Positions 15,465 to 25,600 are shown, numbered from the stretch's first letter. The stretch is 64,000 nt of DNA from Paraburkholderia sp. BCC1886 (GCF_900996245.1 NZ_CAAJGK010000074.1:310001-374000), one strand, 5' to 3'. The notes: generated by a model not told the origin, from the sequence alone. Numbers and translations are program-made.

Positions 15465-17126
15465 TCAAAGAATCACACGCCGAAAATCGGCAAGAATCGC
15501 ACCCAGATACGCATTAAACCGAGCCGCCGCCGCGCCATCGATCACCCGATGGTCATAGGACAACGACAACGGCAACACCAACCGCGGCACAAACTGCTTC
15601 CCATCCCAGACCGGCTTCATCGCACCGCGCGACAACCCGAGAATGGCGACTTCAGGCGCATTGATGATAGGCGTGAAATGCGTCCCGCCAATCCCACCCA
15701 AAGAGGAGATCGAGAAGCATCCACCTTGCATCTGATCCGGCTTGAGCTTGCCGTCACGCGCAGCCTTGGACAGCTCGGTCATTTCCTTCGCGATATCGAT
15801 CAGGCCTTTCTTATCCGCATCGCGAATAACCGGCACGACCAACCCGTTCGGCGTATCCGCAGCAAATCCGATGTGGAAGTACTGCTTGAACACCAGGTTA
15901 TCGCCATCGAGGCTGGCATTGAACGTCGGGAACTGCTTCAACGCGGAGACGACCGCCTTGATCACGAACGCCAGCATCGTGATCTTCACGCCGGCCTTTT
16001 CGTTTTCCTTGTTCAACTGCACGCGCAGCGCTTCGAGATCGGTGATATCGGCCTCGTCGTTGTTCGTGACGTGCGGGATCATCACCCAGTTGCGATGCAG
16101 GTTCGCGCCCGAGATCTTCTTGATGCGCGACAGCGGCTTCGGATCGACCGGTCCGAACTTCGTGAAGTCGACCTTCGGCCAAGGCAGCAGATTCAGCTCG
16201 CCGCCACCGGCCGCAGCGGGTGCCGCACCCGCCGGCGCATTGCGCTGACCGGTCATCACACCCTTGATGAACGCGGTCACGTCGGCCTGCGTAATGCGGC
16301 CTTTGGGACCCGTGCCCTGCACCTGCGTGACATCGACACCGAGTTCGCGCGCGAACTTGCGCACCGACGGCGACGCGTGGCTCGCATGACGCGCCCCGCC
16401 TTCGCCAGCCGGAATCGACGGCGCCTGAGCGAGCGCGGACGGTGCGGCCGGAGCGGGCGACGGTGCCGCAGGCGCATCCGAAGGCTTCGCGGCAGCGGGA
16501 GCCGGTGCCGCAGCGGGAGCGGGCGCCGGAGCAGCACCGCCCTCGGATTCCAGGACGACGATGACCGAGCCTTCCGACACGTTATCGCCGACCTTGACCT
16601 TCACTTCCTTGACGACACCGGCGGCCGAACTGGGCACGTCCATGGTCGCCTTGTCGGACTCGAGCGTCACCAGCGACTGCTCTTTTTCGACGCGATCGCC
16701 GACCTTCACCGACACTTCAATGACAGGAATGTCTTTGTAGTCGCCGATATCCGGCACCTTGATGTCCTGCACGCCGCCACCGGCAGCGGGCGCGGGCGCA
16801 GCGGCGGGGGCCGGTGCAGCGGCGGGTGCGGGAGCCGCTGCGGGAGCCGGCGCCGCAGCGGGAGCCGGCGCAGCAGCAACACCCTCGGCCCCTTCCAGCA
16901 CGACGATCAACACGCCTTCCGACACGTTGTCGCCGACCTTGACCTTCACTTCCTTCACCACACCGGCCGCCGAACTCGGCACGTCCATCGTCGCCTTGTC
17001 GGACTCCAGCGTCACGAGCGACTGCTCTTTCTCGACGGTATCACCCGCCTTCACCAGCACCTCGATCACAGGAATGTCCTTGTAATCGCCGATGTCCGGC
17101 ACCTTGACTTCGATCGCTTGACTCAT
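15465..17126 (-). CDS. aceF: Dihydrolipoamide acetyltransferase (PDH E2)
   Basis: Core of the pyruvate dehydrogenase complex, moving acetyl groups to CoA. Start 17126 (MSQAIEVKVPDIGDYKDI) gives 553 residues. Two lipoyl domains (about 1-77 and 118-195) are nearly identical and are joined by Ala/Pro repeats. The E1/E3-binding domain (HASPSVRKFAREL, GPKGRITQADV) and the catalytic domain with SYDHRVIDG follow. The two lipoyl coding segments are also close at DNA level, suggesting recent duplication or gene conversion. Confidence 0.96.
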   Translation of the reverse strand: MSQAIEVKVPDIGDYKDIPVIEVLVKAGDTVEKEQSLVTLESDKATMDVPSSAAGVVKEVKVKVGDNVSEGVLIVVLEGAEGVAAAPAPAAAPAPAAAPAPAAAPAPAAAPAPAAGGGVQDIKVPDIGDYKDIPVIEVSVKVGDRVEKEQSLVTLESDKATMDVPSSAAGVVKEVKVKVGDNVSEGSVIVVLESEGGAAPAPAPAAAPAPAAAKPSDAPAAPSPAPAAPSALAQAPSIPAGEGGARHASHASPSVRKFARELGVDVTQVQGTGPKGRITQADVTAFIKGVMTGQRNAPAGAAPAAAGGGELNLLPWPKVDFTKFGPVDPKPLSRIKKISGANLHRNWVMIPHVTNNDEADITDLEALRVQLNKENEKAGVKITMLAFVIKAVVSALKQFPTFNASLDGDNLVFKQYFHIGFAADTPNGLVVPVIRDADKKGLIDIAKEMTELSKAARDGKLKPDQMQGGCFSISSLGGIGGTHFTPIINAPEVAILGLSRGAMKPVWDGKQFVPRLVLPLSLSYDHRVIDGAAAARFNAYLGAILADFRRVIL

Positions 17127-17210
17127 TGTTAGTGTCTCCTGGGCCGCGCACGCGGCCAGCCCCTGTCGATCAGGGGCCAACACGCGCTGCAGCACACGGG
17201 GAAGGATGCC

Positions 17211-19907
17211 TTAGACGGTCATCGGGTTGGGTTTGGCGGGATCAAGGTTGTATTTCTTGAGCGCCTCGGCGACGACCTTGCGTTCGATCGTGCCTTCGTC
17301 TGCGAGTGCGTTCAGTGCCGCAACCGTGACCCAGTAGCGGTCCACTTCGAAGAAGTGGCGCAGCTTTTCGCGGGTGTCCGAACGGCCATAACCGTCGGTG
17401 CCCAGCACGACGAACTTCTGCGGCACGAAAGCGCGAATCTGCTCGGTGAGCGCACGCACGTAGTCGGTCGACGCGATGACCGGACCTTGCGCGTCCTTCA
17501 GCAGCTTCTCGACGTGCGAGAGTTTCTTCTCTTCGGTCGGGTGCAGCAGGTTGTAGCGCTGCACTTCATGACCTTCGCGCGCGAGTTCGGTGAAGCTCGG
17601 CACGCTCCACAGATCGGCGGCGACACCCCAGTCGTTCTTCAGCAGTTCGGCGGCGGCGATCACTTCGTTGAAGATCGTGCCCGCGCCCATCAACTGAACG
17701 CGCGGCGCCTTGCTGTCGGCTTCGGCCTTGCGGAACGCGTACATGCCCTTGATGATGTCGGCCGCTACGGACTCGCCCTGCGGAATCGCCGGGTGTTCGT
17801 AGTTCTCGTTCATCACCGTGATGTAGTAGTACACGTCTTCCTGGTCGGCGACCATGCGACGCAGACCGTCCTGCATGATGACCGCGAGTTCGTAACCGAA
17901 CGTCGGGTCGTAGCTGATGCAGTTCGGCACCGAAGCCGCCCACAGCAGCGAGTGACCGTCTTCGTGTTGCAGACCTTCGCCGTTCAGCGTCGTGCGTCCG
18001 GCCGTGCCGCCCAGCAGGAAGCCGCGCGAGCGCATGTCGCCCGCCGCCCATGCCAGATCGCCGATGCGCTGGAAGCCGAACATCGAATAGAAGATGTAGA
18101 ACGGAATCATGATCTCGCCGTGCGTCGAGTACGACGTCGCGGCGGCGATCCAGTCCGACATACCGCCGGCTTCGTTGATCCCTTCCTGCAGAATCTGACC
18201 GGTTTCCGATTCGCGATAGAACATCAGCTGATCGGAGTCTTCCGGCACGTACTTCTGGCCGTCCTGATTCCAGATACCGATCTGGCGGAACAGGCCTTCC
18301 ATACCGAAGGTACGCGACTCGTCGGGCACGATCGGCACGACGCGCTTACCGAGCGCCTTGTCTTTCAGCAGGATGTTGAGAATCCGCACGAACGCCATCG
18401 TCGTGGAAATCTCGCGGCCTTCGCCCGTACCCTTGAGCAGCGGCTCGAACACGTCGAGCGCCGGCACCGGCAGCGAGTCCGCCTTCTGGCGACGCGCCGG
18501 CAGATAGCCGCCGAGTTCCTGGCGACGCGCACGCATGTACTCGAGTTCCTTCGAGCCTTCGTCGAACTTCAGATACGGCAGGTTGACGAGGTCTTCGTCG
18601 GCGATCGGCAGACGGAACTGGTCGCGGAATTTCTTCAGCTGCTCCACCTGCATCTTCTTCTGCTGGTGGGTGATGTTCATGGCCTGGCCGGCTTCGCCCA
18701 TGCCGTAGCCCTTGATCGTCTTCGCGAGGATGACGGTCGGCTGACCCTTGGCTTGCGTGGCTTCCGTGAACGCCGCGTAGATCTTGTGCGGATCGTGACC
18801 GCCGCGGTTCAGGTTCCAGATTTCGTCGTCGGACCATTCGGCGACCAGCGCCTTCAGTTCCGGTGTGTTGAAGAAGTGCTCGCGTACGAACGCGCCCGAC
18901 TCCGACTTGTACGTCTGATATTCGCCGTCGACGACTTCCATCATGCGGCGCATCAGCGCGCCCGACTTGTCGCGCTGGAACAGCGAGTCCCAACGGCTGC
19001 CCCAGACGATCTTGATGACGTTCCAGCCCGCGCCGCGGAATTCGCCTTCGAGTTCCTGAATGATCTTGCCGTTACCGCGCACCGGACCGTCGAGGCGCTG
19101 CAAATTACAGTTGATCACGAACACCAGGTTGTCCAGACGCTCGCGCCCGGCCATCCCGATCGCGCCGAGCGATTCCGGTTCGTCCGTTTCGCCGTCGCCG
19201 AGGAACGCCCAGACCTTGCGGCCTTCGGTCTTCGCAATACCGCGCGCCTGCATGTACTTCATGAAGCGCGCCTGATAGATGGCCATGATCGGGCCGAGGC
19301 CCATCGAGACGGTCGGGAACTGCCAGAAGTCCGGCATCAGCCACGGGTGCGGATACGAGGAGATGCCCTCGCCGCCCACTTCCTGACGGAAGTTGTCGAG
19401 CTGGCTTTCTTTCAGACGGCCGAGCAGGAACGCGCGCGAGTACACACCCGGCGACGAATGGCCCTGCACGAACACGAGGTCGCCGCCATGTTCAGGCGAC
19501 GGCGCATGCCAGAAGTGGTTGAAGCCGACGTCGTACAGCGTCGCGGCGGAGGCGAACGAGGCGATATGGCCGCCGACGTTGGTTTCCTTGCCGGCGCGCA
19601 ACACCATCGCGATGGCGTTCCAGCGGGTGTACGAGCGAATGCGGTGTTCGATGTCCTGGTCGCCGGGAATCTTCGCCTGACGCGCGACCGGAATCGTATT
19701 GATGTAGGGGGTGTTTGCCGAGAAAGGCAGGTGTTCGCCGTGCACGCGGGCGAATTCGATTTGCTTTTCGATCAGGTAGTGAGCGCGGTCGGGGCCCACA
19801 GCAGAAATCACGCCATCCAGCGCTTCCAGCCATTCGCCGGTTTCCTGGGGATCGTCGTCCTTTTCGGCGGCGACATATTTCATGACTTCATCAGGTACAG
19901 CGGACAT
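17211..19907 (-). CDS. aceE: Pyruvate dehydrogenase E1 component (homodimeric)
   Basis: ThDP-dependent decarboxylase starting the conversion of pyruvate to acetyl-CoA. Start 19907 (MSAVPDEVMKYVAAEKDDDP, with AGGAG upstream) gives 898 residues, the normal size for the homodimeric type. The ThDP/Mg motif GDGETDEPESLG...NCNLQ is present. It is the promoter-proximal gene of aceE-aceF-lpdA; 84 bases separate it from aceF. It diverges from the sensor kinase. Confidence 0.97.
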   Translation of the reverse strand: MSAVPDEVMKYVAAEKDDDPQETGEWLEALDGVISAVGPDRAHYLIEKQIEFARVHGEHLPFSANTPYINTIPVARQAKIPGDQDIEHRIRSYTRWNAIAMVLRAGKETNVGGHIASFASAATLYDVGFNHFWHAPSPEHGGDLVFVQGHSSPGVYSRAFLLGRLKESQLDNFRQEVGGEGISSYPHPWLMPDFWQFPTVSMGLGPIMAIYQARFMKYMQARGIAKTEGRKVWAFLGDGETDEPESLGAIGMAGRERLDNLVFVINCNLQRLDGPVRGNGKIIQELEGEFRGAGWNVIKIVWGSRWDSLFQRDKSGALMRRMMEVVDGEYQTYKSESGAFVREHFFNTPELKALVAEWSDDEIWNLNRGGHDPHKIYAAFTEATQAKGQPTVILAKTIKGYGMGEAGQAMNITHQQKKMQVEQLKKFRDQFRLPIADEDLVNLPYLKFDEGSKELEYMRARRQELGGYLPARRQKADSLPVPALDVFEPLLKGTGEGREISTTMAFVRILNILLKDKALGKRVVPIVPDESRTFGMEGLFRQIGIWNQDGQKYVPEDSDQLMFYRESETGQILQEGINEAGGMSDWIAAATSYSTHGEIMIPFYIFYSMFGFQRIGDLAWAAGDMRSRGFLLGGTAGRTTLNGEGLQHEDGHSLLWAASVPNCISYDPTFGYELAVIMQDGLRRMVADQEDVYYYITVMNENYEHPAIPQGESVAADIIKGMYAFRKAEADSKAPRVQLMGAGTIFNEVIAAAELLKNDWGVAADLWSVPSFTELAREGHEVQRYNLLHPTEEKKLSHVEKLLKDAQGPVIASTDYVRALTEQIRAFVPQKFVVLGTDGYGRSDTREKLRHFFEVDRYWVTVAALNALADEGTIERKVVAEALKKYNLDPAKPNPMTV

Positions 19908-20174
19908 GCTCGTCTCCTGGATATAGAGGAACGCTCTTTGAACAGACGACGCGGACAAAGCACGGCCGCGGCAGCTTCGGCCGAATTGTAAAAGGGGTCC
20001 CGACGTCCGTGCAACAAAATTTTCGAATTACGAGATCACTTCTCACAATGCGGAAAATTGTTGCGGCGCAACCTGATTTGACTGCCGATCGACAGATACA
20101 TCGGCTAGTTTGCGCCGAATAACCTGACTTTCTGCGCTTTTTTGCGCCATTTGCCAGGCACACGCTGCGCTACA

Positions 20175-22700
20175 ATGCCACGCATGTTGACCGAACGGCT
20201 TTTCGCTCGCTCGGCGCGCACCGCCGGTACGCCGGCGGATTCGACGCCGTCCTCCCGCTGGCACCATGGACCATGGTGGTCGAACTCCTATTTGCTCACG
20301 CCGCTGCTGTCGATCCTCGTTTTTCTGGTCGTCATGAGCCTGATTTTGTGGAGTCTGAACCGGCGCGAGCAGCAGCAACAGGAAGACACGCTGTACCGCA
20401 ACGTCGCGTGGGCGCAGCAGCAAATCCGCCTGTCCATGACAGGCGCGCAGGAACAGGTTCAGGCACTTGCCCGCGACCTGGTCGCCGGCCACGGCGACCC
20501 GCAGTCGTTCCAGACGACGACCGCGGACATCATGCAGGGTCATCCCGAGATCCTCTACATGAACTGGTACACGAGCCAGCAGCAGCCGCGCTGGCCGAAT
20601 ACCCCGCTGCCGGTACTCGGCCAGCGGCTCGCCAAACCCAACGACGCGCAGATGGACGAAGCCGTCAAGGCGGCCTTTACCGAAGCCCGCACGACGCGCC
20701 GCCAGGTCTACTCGCCGCTCATCTACGACGACCTGCATAACGGCTACATCACGCTGCAAACCCCGGTGTATCGCGACCGCGAATTTCTCGGCACGATTGC
20801 CGCCGTGTTCTCGGTAGAAGGCATCCTGAAGCACGACATTCCAGCTGAGTTGTCGGCGAAGTACAAGATTTCGATCATCGACGTGAACAACCGCGAGTTG
20901 ACCACCACGTCCACCCGTCCGCGCCTGCCGCGCGACATGTTCTACGACCTGCCGCTCGACCCGCCCGGTCAGGGCGTCTCGGTGCGCGTGTACGCGTATC
21001 CGCAGATGACCAACTTCACCAACAACACGCTGGTCTGGCTCGTCGCCGGCCTGTCGTGTTTCGTGTTGTGGAGTCTCTGGAGTCTGTGGAAACACACGCG
21101 GCAACGCTTCGAAGCGCAGCAGGCGCTGTACGCCGAAGCGTTCTTTCGCCGCGCGATGGAAAACTCGGTGCTGATCGGCATGCGCGTGCTCGACATGCAC
21201 GGCCGCATCACCCACGTCAATCCGGCGTTTTGCCGCATGACGGGCTGGGATGAAAGCGATCTGGTCGGCAAGCACGCGCCGTTCGCTTACTGGCCGCGCG
21301 ACGCTTATCCGGAAATGCAGCGCCAGCTCGACATGACGCTGCGCGGCAAGGCGCCCTCCTCGGGGTTCGAACTGCGCGTGCGCCGCAAAGACAGTTCGTC
21401 GTTCCACGCGCGCCTCTACGTCTCGCCGCTGATCGACAGCTCGGGCCGTCAGACCGGCTGGATGTCGTCGATGACCGACATCACCGAGCCGAAACGCGCG
21501 CGCGAAGAACTGGCCGCCGCGCACGAACGCTTCACCACGGTGCTGGAAAGCCTGGACGCCGCCGTCTCCGTGCTGGCCGCCGACGAAGCCGAACTGCTGT
21601 TCGCCAACCGCTACTACCGGCATCTGTTCGGCATTCGCCCGGACGGGCATCTGGAATTAGCGGGCGGCGGGTTCGATAGCGCACAGGCGTCGTCCGATTC
21701 CATCGATATGGTGGATACCTATGCCGGGCTACCCGCGGCCGCGTTGACCGAAAGTACCGCCGATGCGCAGGAAATCTACGTGGAAAGCATCCAGAAATGG
21801 TTCGAAGTGCGCCGTCAGTACATCCAGTGGGTGGACGGCCACCTCGCGCAGATGCAGATCGCGACCGACATCACCACGCGCAAGCAGGCTCAGGAACTGT
21901 CGCGTCAGCAGGACGAAAAGCTCCAGTTCACCAGCCGGCTCATGACAATGGGCGAAATGGCCTCGTCGCTCGCGCATGAGCTCAACCAGCCGCTCGCCGC
22001 CATCAACAACTATTGCTCGGGCACCGTCGCACTGGTCAAATCGGGGCGCACCACGCCCGACAATCTGCTGCCGGTGCTGGAAAAAACCGCCCAGCAGGCC
22101 GTGCGAGCAGGCATGATCATCAAGCGCATTCGCGAGTTCGTCAAACGCAGCGAGCCGAAGCGCCAGGCCGCGCGCGTGTCCGATATCGTCGCGGACGCCA
22201 TCGGTCTCGCAGAAATCGAAGCGCGCAAGCGGCGCATCCGTATCGTCACCGATCTGCGCTCGCGGCTGCCGGTCATTCACGTCGACCCGGTGCTGATCGA
22301 ACAGGTGCTCGTGAACCTGCTGAAGAACGCCGCCGAAGCAATGGCCGAAGCCCGCCCTAACGCCGTCGATCCGGTCATTCGCGTCGTCGTGCGACTGGAG
22401 AACGGCTTCGTGTGCATCAGCGTCGTCGACCAGGGGCCGGGGGTCGACGAAGCGACCGCCGAGCGTCTCTTTGAACCGTTTTACAGCACCAAGTCCGATG
22501 GCATGGGCATGGGGCTGAACATTTGCCGTTCGATCATCGAATCGCACCGTGGCCGTCTGTGGGTCGTCAACAACGTCGAATCCGACGGCCATATCACAGG
22601 CGCCACGTTCCATTGCAGTCTGCCCATTGGAGAGCCTGACGACCCGAGCAACGGCGGGTCACGGGCGCCGACACCACAAACCGTTACGGGAGAGCTATGA
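20175..22700 (+). CDS. Membrane PAS-domain sensor histidine kinase (FixL-like)
   Basis: Sensor kinase of about 841 residues. A first membrane segment (SNSYLLTPLLSILVFLVVM) is followed by a periplasmic sensor region of about 240 residues, a second membrane segment (NTLVWLVAGLSCFVLWSLW), a PAS domain (MENSVLIGMRVLDMHG), a weaker second PAS-like region, and a HisKA/HATPase core (H-box SSLAHELNQPLAAI; N-box VNLLKNAAEAM; G-box GMGMGLNICRSI). The start may be 20175 or 20184; a TACAAT at 20171-20176 would even allow a leaderless mRNA. Its last four bases overlap the response regulator gene. The core resembles FixL/TodS-type kinases, but no haem ligand was recognised. Confidence 0.88.
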   Translation: MPRMLTERLFARSARTAGTPADSTPSSRWHHGPWWSNSYLLTPLLSILVFLVVMSLILWSLNRREQQQQEDTLYRNVAWAQQQIRLSMTGAQEQVQALARDLVAGHGDPQSFQTTTADIMQGHPEILYMNWYTSQQQPRWPNTPLPVLGQRLAKPNDAQMDEAVKAAFTEARTTRRQVYSPLIYDDLHNGYITLQTPVYRDREFLGTIAAVFSVEGILKHDIPAELSAKYKISIIDVNNRELTTTSTRPRLPRDMFYDLPLDPPGQGVSVRVYAYPQMTNFTNNTLVWLVAGLSCFVLWSLWSLWKHTRQRFEAQQALYAEAFFRRAMENSVLIGMRVLDMHGRITHVNPAFCRMTGWDESDLVGKHAPFAYWPRDAYPEMQRQLDMTLRGKAPSSGFELRVRRKDSSSFHARLYVSPLIDSSGRQTGWMSSMTDITEPKRAREELAAAHERFTTVLESLDAAVSVLAADEAELLFANRYYRHLFGIRPDGHLELAGGGFDSAQASSDSIDMVDTYAGLPAAALTESTADAQEIYVESIQKWFEVRRQYIQWVDGHLAQMQIATDITTRKQAQELSRQQDEKLQFTSRLMTMGEMASSLAHELNQPLAAINNYCSGTVALVKSGRTTPDNLLPVLEKTAQQAVRAGMIIKRIREFVKRSEPKRQAARVSDIVADAIGLAEIEARKRRIRIVTDLRSRLPVIHVDPVLIEQVLVNLLKNAAEAMAEARPNAVDPVIRVVVRLENGFVCISVVDQGPGVDEATAERLFEPFYSTKSDGMGMGLNICRSIIESHRGRLWVVNNVESDGHITGATFHCSLPIGEPDDPSNGGSRAPTPQTVTGEL

Positions 22701-23341
22701 ACAGCCCAGTCACCACACAGGAAACAGTCTTTGTCGTCGACGACGACGAGGCCGTGCGAGATTCGCTGCGCTGGCTGCTGGAGGCGAACGGCTACCGCGT
22801 GCAATGCTTCTCCAGCGCCGAGCAGTTCATCGACGCGTGGCAGCCGCATCAGCATCCGGGCCAGATCGCCTGTCTGATCCTCGATGTGCGGATGTCCGGC
22901 ATGAGCGGTCTCGAACTGCAGGAACGCCTGATCGCCGACAACACGCTTTTGCCGATCATCTTCGTGACGGGTCACGGCGACGTGCCGATGGCCGTGTCGA
23001 CCATGAAGAAAGGCGCGATGGACTTCATCGAAAAGCCGTTCGACGAGGCCGAACTGCGCAAGCTGGTCGAGCGCATGCTGGACAAGGCGCGCAGCGAAAG
23101 CAGCAGCGTCCAGCAACAGCGCGCCGCCGCGGAACGTCTGGGCAAGCTGACCGCACGCGAGCACCAGGTGCTCGAGCGCATCATCGCCGGCCGTCTGAAC
23201 AAGCAGATCGCCGACGACCTCGGCATCAGCATCAAAACGGTGGAAGCGCATCGCGCCAACATCATGGAGAAGCTGAACGTGAACACCGTCGCCGACCTGC
23301 TGCGTCTGGCGCTGTCGAACAAGCCGCAAGCCGCGCAGTAA
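22697..23341 (+). CDS. FixJ-family response regulator
   Basis: A 214-residue regulator. The receiver domain has the acidic pair VVDDDEAVR, the phospho-acceptor Asp in LDVRMSGMSG and the Lys in EKPFDEAEL. The C-terminal LuxR-type HTH reads LTAREHQVLERIIAGRLNKQ. ATGA overlap with the kinase gene shows translational coupling. It probably acts as an activator phosphorylated by the kinase; the divergent PDH operon is a plausible target but this is inference. Confidence 0.93.
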   Translation: MNSPVTTQETVFVVDDDEAVRDSLRWLLEANGYRVQCFSSAEQFIDAWQPHQHPGQIACLILDVRMSGMSGLELQERLIADNTLLPIIFVTGHGDVPMAVSTMKKGAMDFIEKPFDEAELRKLVERMLDKARSESSSVQQQRAAAERLGKLTAREHQVLERIIAGRLNKQIADDLGISIKTVEAHRANIMEKLNVNTVADLLRLALSNKPQAAQ

Positions 23342-23383
23342 ACGTAGAGCCGGCGTGCCCGTCAGGGCGCGCCGCGTGCCGCA

Positions 23384-23412
23384 GCCCACGAGCAGTCGTG
23401 GGCTTTCTTTTT
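23384..23412 (+). terminator. Intrinsic terminator after the response regulator gene
   Basis: An 8-bp stem (GCCCACGA/TCGTGGGC) with a four-base loop is followed by TTTCTTTTT. Confidence 0.88.
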
Positions 23413-23472
23413 GCCTGCTTTTCTTCCCCGCCCTCGCCCGCGATTGCCGCTTAAGCCGCACGACGAGGCCGG

Positions 23473-23478
23473 TATAAT
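23473..23478 (+). promoter_or_regulatory. Candidate -10 element of folD
   Basis: A perfect TATAAT 82 bases upstream of the folD start. The sequence 16 bases further up (TTAAGC) is only a weak -35. Confidence 0.45.
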
Positions 23479-23560
23479 GTCGCACTTCGCAACGGTGCCC
23501 GACTCCGCTGCCGCGCTCACGGCGTGCCTCCGCTTTCCAATCTGCCCTTCTCGACCGACC

Positions 23561-24439
23561 ATGACTGCCAAACTGATCGACGGCCTAGCCCTTTCCAAGA
23601 CCCTGCGCGCCGACCTCGCCACGCGCGCCGCCGCCCTCACTGCCCGTGGCCATCAACCGGGCCTCGCCGTGGTGCTGGTGGGCGACAATCCGGCCAGCGA
23701 AGTGTATGTGCGCAACAAGGTCAAGGCCTGTCACGACAACGGTCTTGGCTCGTCGTTCGACCGCTACCCGGCCGATCTGCCGGAAGAAGAGTTGCTCGCA
23801 CGCATCGACGAACTGAATAACGATCCGGCCATCCACGGCATTCTGGTGCAGTTGCCGCTGCCCAAACATATCGACAGTCACAAGGTGATCGAGGCAATCG
23901 CGCCGGAAAAAGACGTGGACGGCTTTCACGTCGCCAATGCCGGTGCGCTGATGACCGGCCGGCCGCTGTTTCGTCCCTGCACGCCATACGGCGTGATGAA
24001 AATGTTCGCCGCGTACGACATTCCGTTGCAAGGCGCGAACGCTGTCGTGATCGGCCGCTCGAACATCGTCGGCAAGCCGATGGCGCTGCTGCTGCTCGAA
24101 GCCGGCGCGACGGTCACGATCTGCCATAGCAAGACCCGCGATCTGGCCTCGCACACGCGCAACGCGGATATCGTGGTGGCCGCCACTGGCTTGCGCAACG
24201 TGCTCACCGCGGACATGGTGAAGCCGGGCGCGGCGGTGATCGACGTCGGCATGAATCGCGACGACGCCGGCAAGCTGTGCGGCGACGTGGATTTCGCCGG
24301 TGTGAAGGAAGTGGCCGGCTACATCACGCCGGTGCCGGGCGGCGTCGGCCCGATGACCATTACGATGCTGCTGGTCAATACGGTCGAAGCGGCCGAACGC
24401 GAAGCCGATCAGGCCGAAGCCAACACCGCGACGAACTGA
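23561..24439 (+). CDS. folD: Methylenetetrahydrofolate dehydrogenase/cyclohydrolase FolD
   Basis: Bifunctional enzyme interconverting 5,10-methylene- and 10-formyl-THF for one-carbon metabolism. From MTAKLIDGLALSKTL it has 292 residues, the usual size. Recognisable motifs are ILVQLPLPKHID, GRSNIVGKPMALLL (NADP site) and TPVPGGVGPMTITML. An in-frame extension upstream of 23561 carries no homology. It has its own promoter region after a terminator. Confidence 0.95.
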   Translation: MTAKLIDGLALSKTLRADLATRAAALTARGHQPGLAVVLVGDNPASEVYVRNKVKACHDNGLGSSFDRYPADLPEEELLARIDELNNDPAIHGILVQLPLPKHIDSHKVIEAIAPEKDVDGFHVANAGALMTGRPLFRPCTPYGVMKMFAAYDIPLQGANAVVIGRSNIVGKPMALLLLEAGATVTICHSKTRDLASHTRNADIVVAATGLRNVLTADMVKPGAAVIDVGMNRDDAGKLCGDVDFAGVKEVAGYITPVPGGVGPMTITMLLVNTVEAAEREADQAEANTATN

Positions 24440-24499
24440 AGCAGCAAGGCGGCACGAAAACCTCCGCGCCGCTTTAGCCCACCGCTTCAGCCCACTACC

Positions 24500-25600
24500 T
24501 CAGCGCGCCGCCACCTCCGCACCCAGCGGACCGGACCGGCGCGCGAGGCGCGCCCGGCACCATTTGAGCACCGGCCGCTCCACGCCGTGCCACGACAGCG
24601 CAGCACAAGCCAGAATGCACGGCGCAGCCACTAGCAGCGCCGTCACATGGCTCCACTGCGGCGCAAGATTCGCGATGCACTGCTGCACCATGAAACCGTA
24701 CAGATAAATGCCGTACGAGTAGTCATGCCGCGGCACGAAACGCCGCAGCAGCGGCGTCGTGCCGACCCACAGCACGCCATACACGAACGCCAGATAAAAC
24801 AGCGGCTGGCCGCCGGCCGTATCGCGGAACACCAGAAACACCATGGTGAACGCCAGCGCCGTCAGCCCGTTGATATCGATCCGTTCGCGCCATCCATACA
24901 GCAGCATGCCCAGCATGAAGAAGGGCTCTGGCCAGAACGAATAGCCGCCGGGCGTTTCGCTGAAATCGCGCAAACCGATCTCCAGATGCGGCACGTGCAC
25001 CCGCAGCACGAACGCCGCACAGCCGAGCAGCGCCGCGAGCGCGATGCCGCGCGGGCTCGACAGCAGCCCGACGAAGCCCGTCAGCATGACGATCAGATAG
25101 CAGCGCACTTCGAGCGGCAGCGTCCACAGCGGCGCGCAGATATCGACGGGAAAGCGGTTGTGCTCGAACACGCCGGGCAGCGCCCAACCGGCCTTGAGCA
25201 CGATGGTGGAAAAGTTGTCGAGATTCGCCCACGTCATGCCGTCGGCGAAATACTCGCGCAGCGGCAGCGTCGTGAACAGCGGCCCGATGATGAACACGGT
25301 CACGAGCGAGCCGAGCGCCACCGCCGGCCACAACCGTGCGATACGCAATGCGGCGAAGCGCGCCACCGAACGCTGGCGATCGAAGCTGGCCGTCACCAGC
25401 ATGCCGCTCAGCAGAAAAAACGCGTAGACGCCGAGCGCGCCCAAGCCGTCGAAGCCGAGCGCGCGTTCAACCCAGTCGGTCGCGCCGTCGGGCGCCTGCA
25501 GAATGTACGAATGGCCATAAACGACCGCGATGGCCGCCAGCAGCCGCACCAGGTCGAAATTGTTGCCCTTGCGCGAGAGAGCGTGCGAAAGCGGGTTCAT
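24500..25600 (-). CDS. Acyltransferase 3 family membrane protein
   Basis: A 366-residue multi-pass inner-membrane protein of the OafA/NodX type, transferring acyl groups to surface carbohydrates. The conserved N-terminal motif FDLVRLLAAIAVVYGHSY carries the family Arg and His. About ten hydrophobic segments follow. Start 25600 (MNPLSHALSRKG, with GAGG upstream) is preferred over a longer frame. No polysaccharide genes flank it, so the acceptor is unknown. Confidence 0.85.
   Translation of the reverse strand: MNPLSHALSRKGNNFDLVRLLAAIAVVYGHSYILQAPDGATDWVERALGFDGLGALGVYAFFLLSGMLVTASFDRQRSVARFAALRIARLWPAVALGSLVTVFIIGPLFTTLPLREYFADGMTWANLDNFSTIVLKAGWALPGVFEHNRFPVDICAPLWTLPLEVRCYLIVMLTGFVGLLSSPRGIALAALLGCAAFVLRVHVPHLEIGLRDFSETPGGYSFWPEPFFMLGMLLYGWRERIDINGLTALAFTMVFLVFRDTAGGQPLFYLAFVYGVLWVGTTPLLRRFVPRHDYSYGIYLYGFMVQQCIANLAPQWSHVTALLVAAPCILACAALSWHGVERPVLKWCRARLARRSGPLGAEVAAR

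Noticed and set aside
17355..19991. Plus-strand open frame of 878 codons opposite aceE
   Set aside because: aceE has all catalytic motifs and normal codon use; the antisense frame is His/Arg/Val-rich without domains, a usual by-product of high-GC third positions.
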